Positions 63,401-64,000 of a DNA stretch of 64,000 bases are shown here, piece by piece. A program made the position numbers and the translations under genes. The notes beneath the pieces were generated by a model. The model was not told the DNA's origin and did not search any database. It worked only from the letters and a program-made list of their open reading frames with translations. How positions within the stretch are numbered: position 1 is the stretch's first letter; every line of letters starts with the position of its first letter. The DNA is from Charina bottae (lineage: Eukaryota > Chordata > Lepidosauria > Squamata > Charinaidae): positions 1,746,501 to 1,810,500 of the forward strand of contig JALMGJ010000060.1 in NCBI GenBank assembly GCA_023362775.1, in the 5' to 3' direction.

Positions 63401-64000
63401 AATCAGGTCAAATTGAAAAACGAAGGCCGCCATGAGATTCGGGGTTGAATTTAAGGGTTGGAGGTGCTTTCGGATGCTTGATTTGGGACGGCATAATTTT
63501 TGGCCCAAAAATCAAAAAATTCCTGACCGCGGAGTCAGGAAAAATCTCCCGGGAGGGGCCGGACCGAATCCGGTCAAATTGAAAAAAGAAGGCTGCCATG
63601 AGATTCGGGGTTGAATTTAACGGTTGGAGGCGCTTTCGGATGCTTGATTTGGGACGGCATAATTTTCGGCCCAAAAATAAAAAATTCCTGACCGCGGAGT
63701 CAGGAAAAATCTCCCAGGAGGGGCCGGACCGAATCAGGTCAAATTGAAAAACGAAGGCCGCCATGAGATTCGGGGTTGAATTTAACGGTTGGAGGCGCTT
63801 TCGGATGCATGATTTGGGACGGCATAATTTTTGGCCCAAAAATCAAAAAATTCCTGACCGCGGAGTCCGGAAAAATCTCCCGGGAGGGGCCACACCGAAT
63901 CAGGTCAAATTGAAAAAAGAAGGCCGCCATGAGATTTGGGGTTGAATTTAAGGTATGGAGGCGCTTTCGGATGCTTGATTTGGGACGGCATAATTTTTGG
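60430..64000. repeat. 15-monomer-offset duplication at the window end
   Basis: 60430-61512 recurs at about 62918-64000, offset 2488 bp. Shared rare markers: AAAACATTCC (60861 and 63349), TTTTCGGCCCAAAAATAAAAAATT (one base short, near 61176 and 63664), GAGTCCGG (61376 and 63864) and GGCCACACCG (61400 and 63888). The second copy is cut by the window edge. Confidence 0.8.

Larger units (their letters stand above)
14615..64000. repeat. 166-bp satellite array, right segment (about 297 monomers)
   Basis: It continues the left array in the same phase and orientation to the end of the window, with no other insertion. Sequence classes change along it. Up to about 26.9 kb monomers read AATTTAAGGG; after that AATTTAACGG monomers are common, and from 36.4 kb the GCCGC class appears. 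Rare whole-array indels include one-base changes near 17797, 20360, 22780 and 37351 and a two-base loss (GAGGCCTTTCGG) near 54503 and 55831. Confidence 0.98.

Noticed and set aside
96..63945. Hundreds of 60-, 63-, 88-, 111- and 143-codon open frames on both strands
   Set aside because: They recur each monomer, overlap one another on both strands, and vary by CpG changes without regard to codon position. They are by-products of the 166-bp repeat. Longer ones arise where an indel joins two frames.

Overview
The window is almost wholly one eukaryotic satellite DNA array. A 166-bp monomer repeats head to tail from base 1 to base 64000, always in the same orientation, giving about 372 copies (about 75 left and 297 right of an insertion). 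The array runs off both ends. Nothing in it looks like a bacterial gene, operon, CRISPR array or RNA gene. The many short open frames in the satellite recur every 166 bp as by-products of the repeat and are not annotated as genes.

The only other DNA is a 2212-bp non-LTR retrotransposon insertion (12403-14614), plus strand. It has a GC-rich leader, a pyrimidine tract ending in AG, a short coiled-coil-like ORF resembling the N-terminal part of an L1 ORF1 protein (13487-13858), two tandem 286-bp units, an AATAAA signal and a 16-A tail. Perfect 16-bp target-site duplications flank it. No endonuclease or reverse transcriptase frame is present, so it looks like a non-autonomous, half-L1 (HAL1-like) element moved in trans. 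L1-type elements point to a vertebrate. The style of the 3' end suggests a squamate reptile, but that is an impression and not proven.

Layout: 1-9.5 kb is a mosaic of local duplications (3-, 20- and 22-monomer offsets). 9.5-26.1 kb is a tandem duplication of a 43-monomer unit; the first copy carries the retrotransposon and the second keeps the empty site at 21754-21769. 26.5-31.5 kb is satellite peppered with single-base indels and looks like poorly polished sequence. 31.5-36 kb is clean satellite with an 11-monomer duplication. 36-50 kb holds two copies of a 47-monomer unit, with a 7-monomer unit nested inside. 48.5-54 kb repeats at 16-, 17- and then 18-monomer offsets. 54-64 kb is more diverged and ends with a 15-monomer duplication.

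The monomer carries several inverted repeats and about ten CpGs. Most recurrent differences between monomers are CG-to-TG or CG-to-CA changes, as expected of germline CpG methylation. From 36.4 kb onward a second monomer class appears in which an inverted repeat has changed on both arms and stays self-complementary. The 166-bp period is close to the DNA length on a chromatosome, so a centromeric or pericentromeric array is plausible, but the sequence alone cannot show this.
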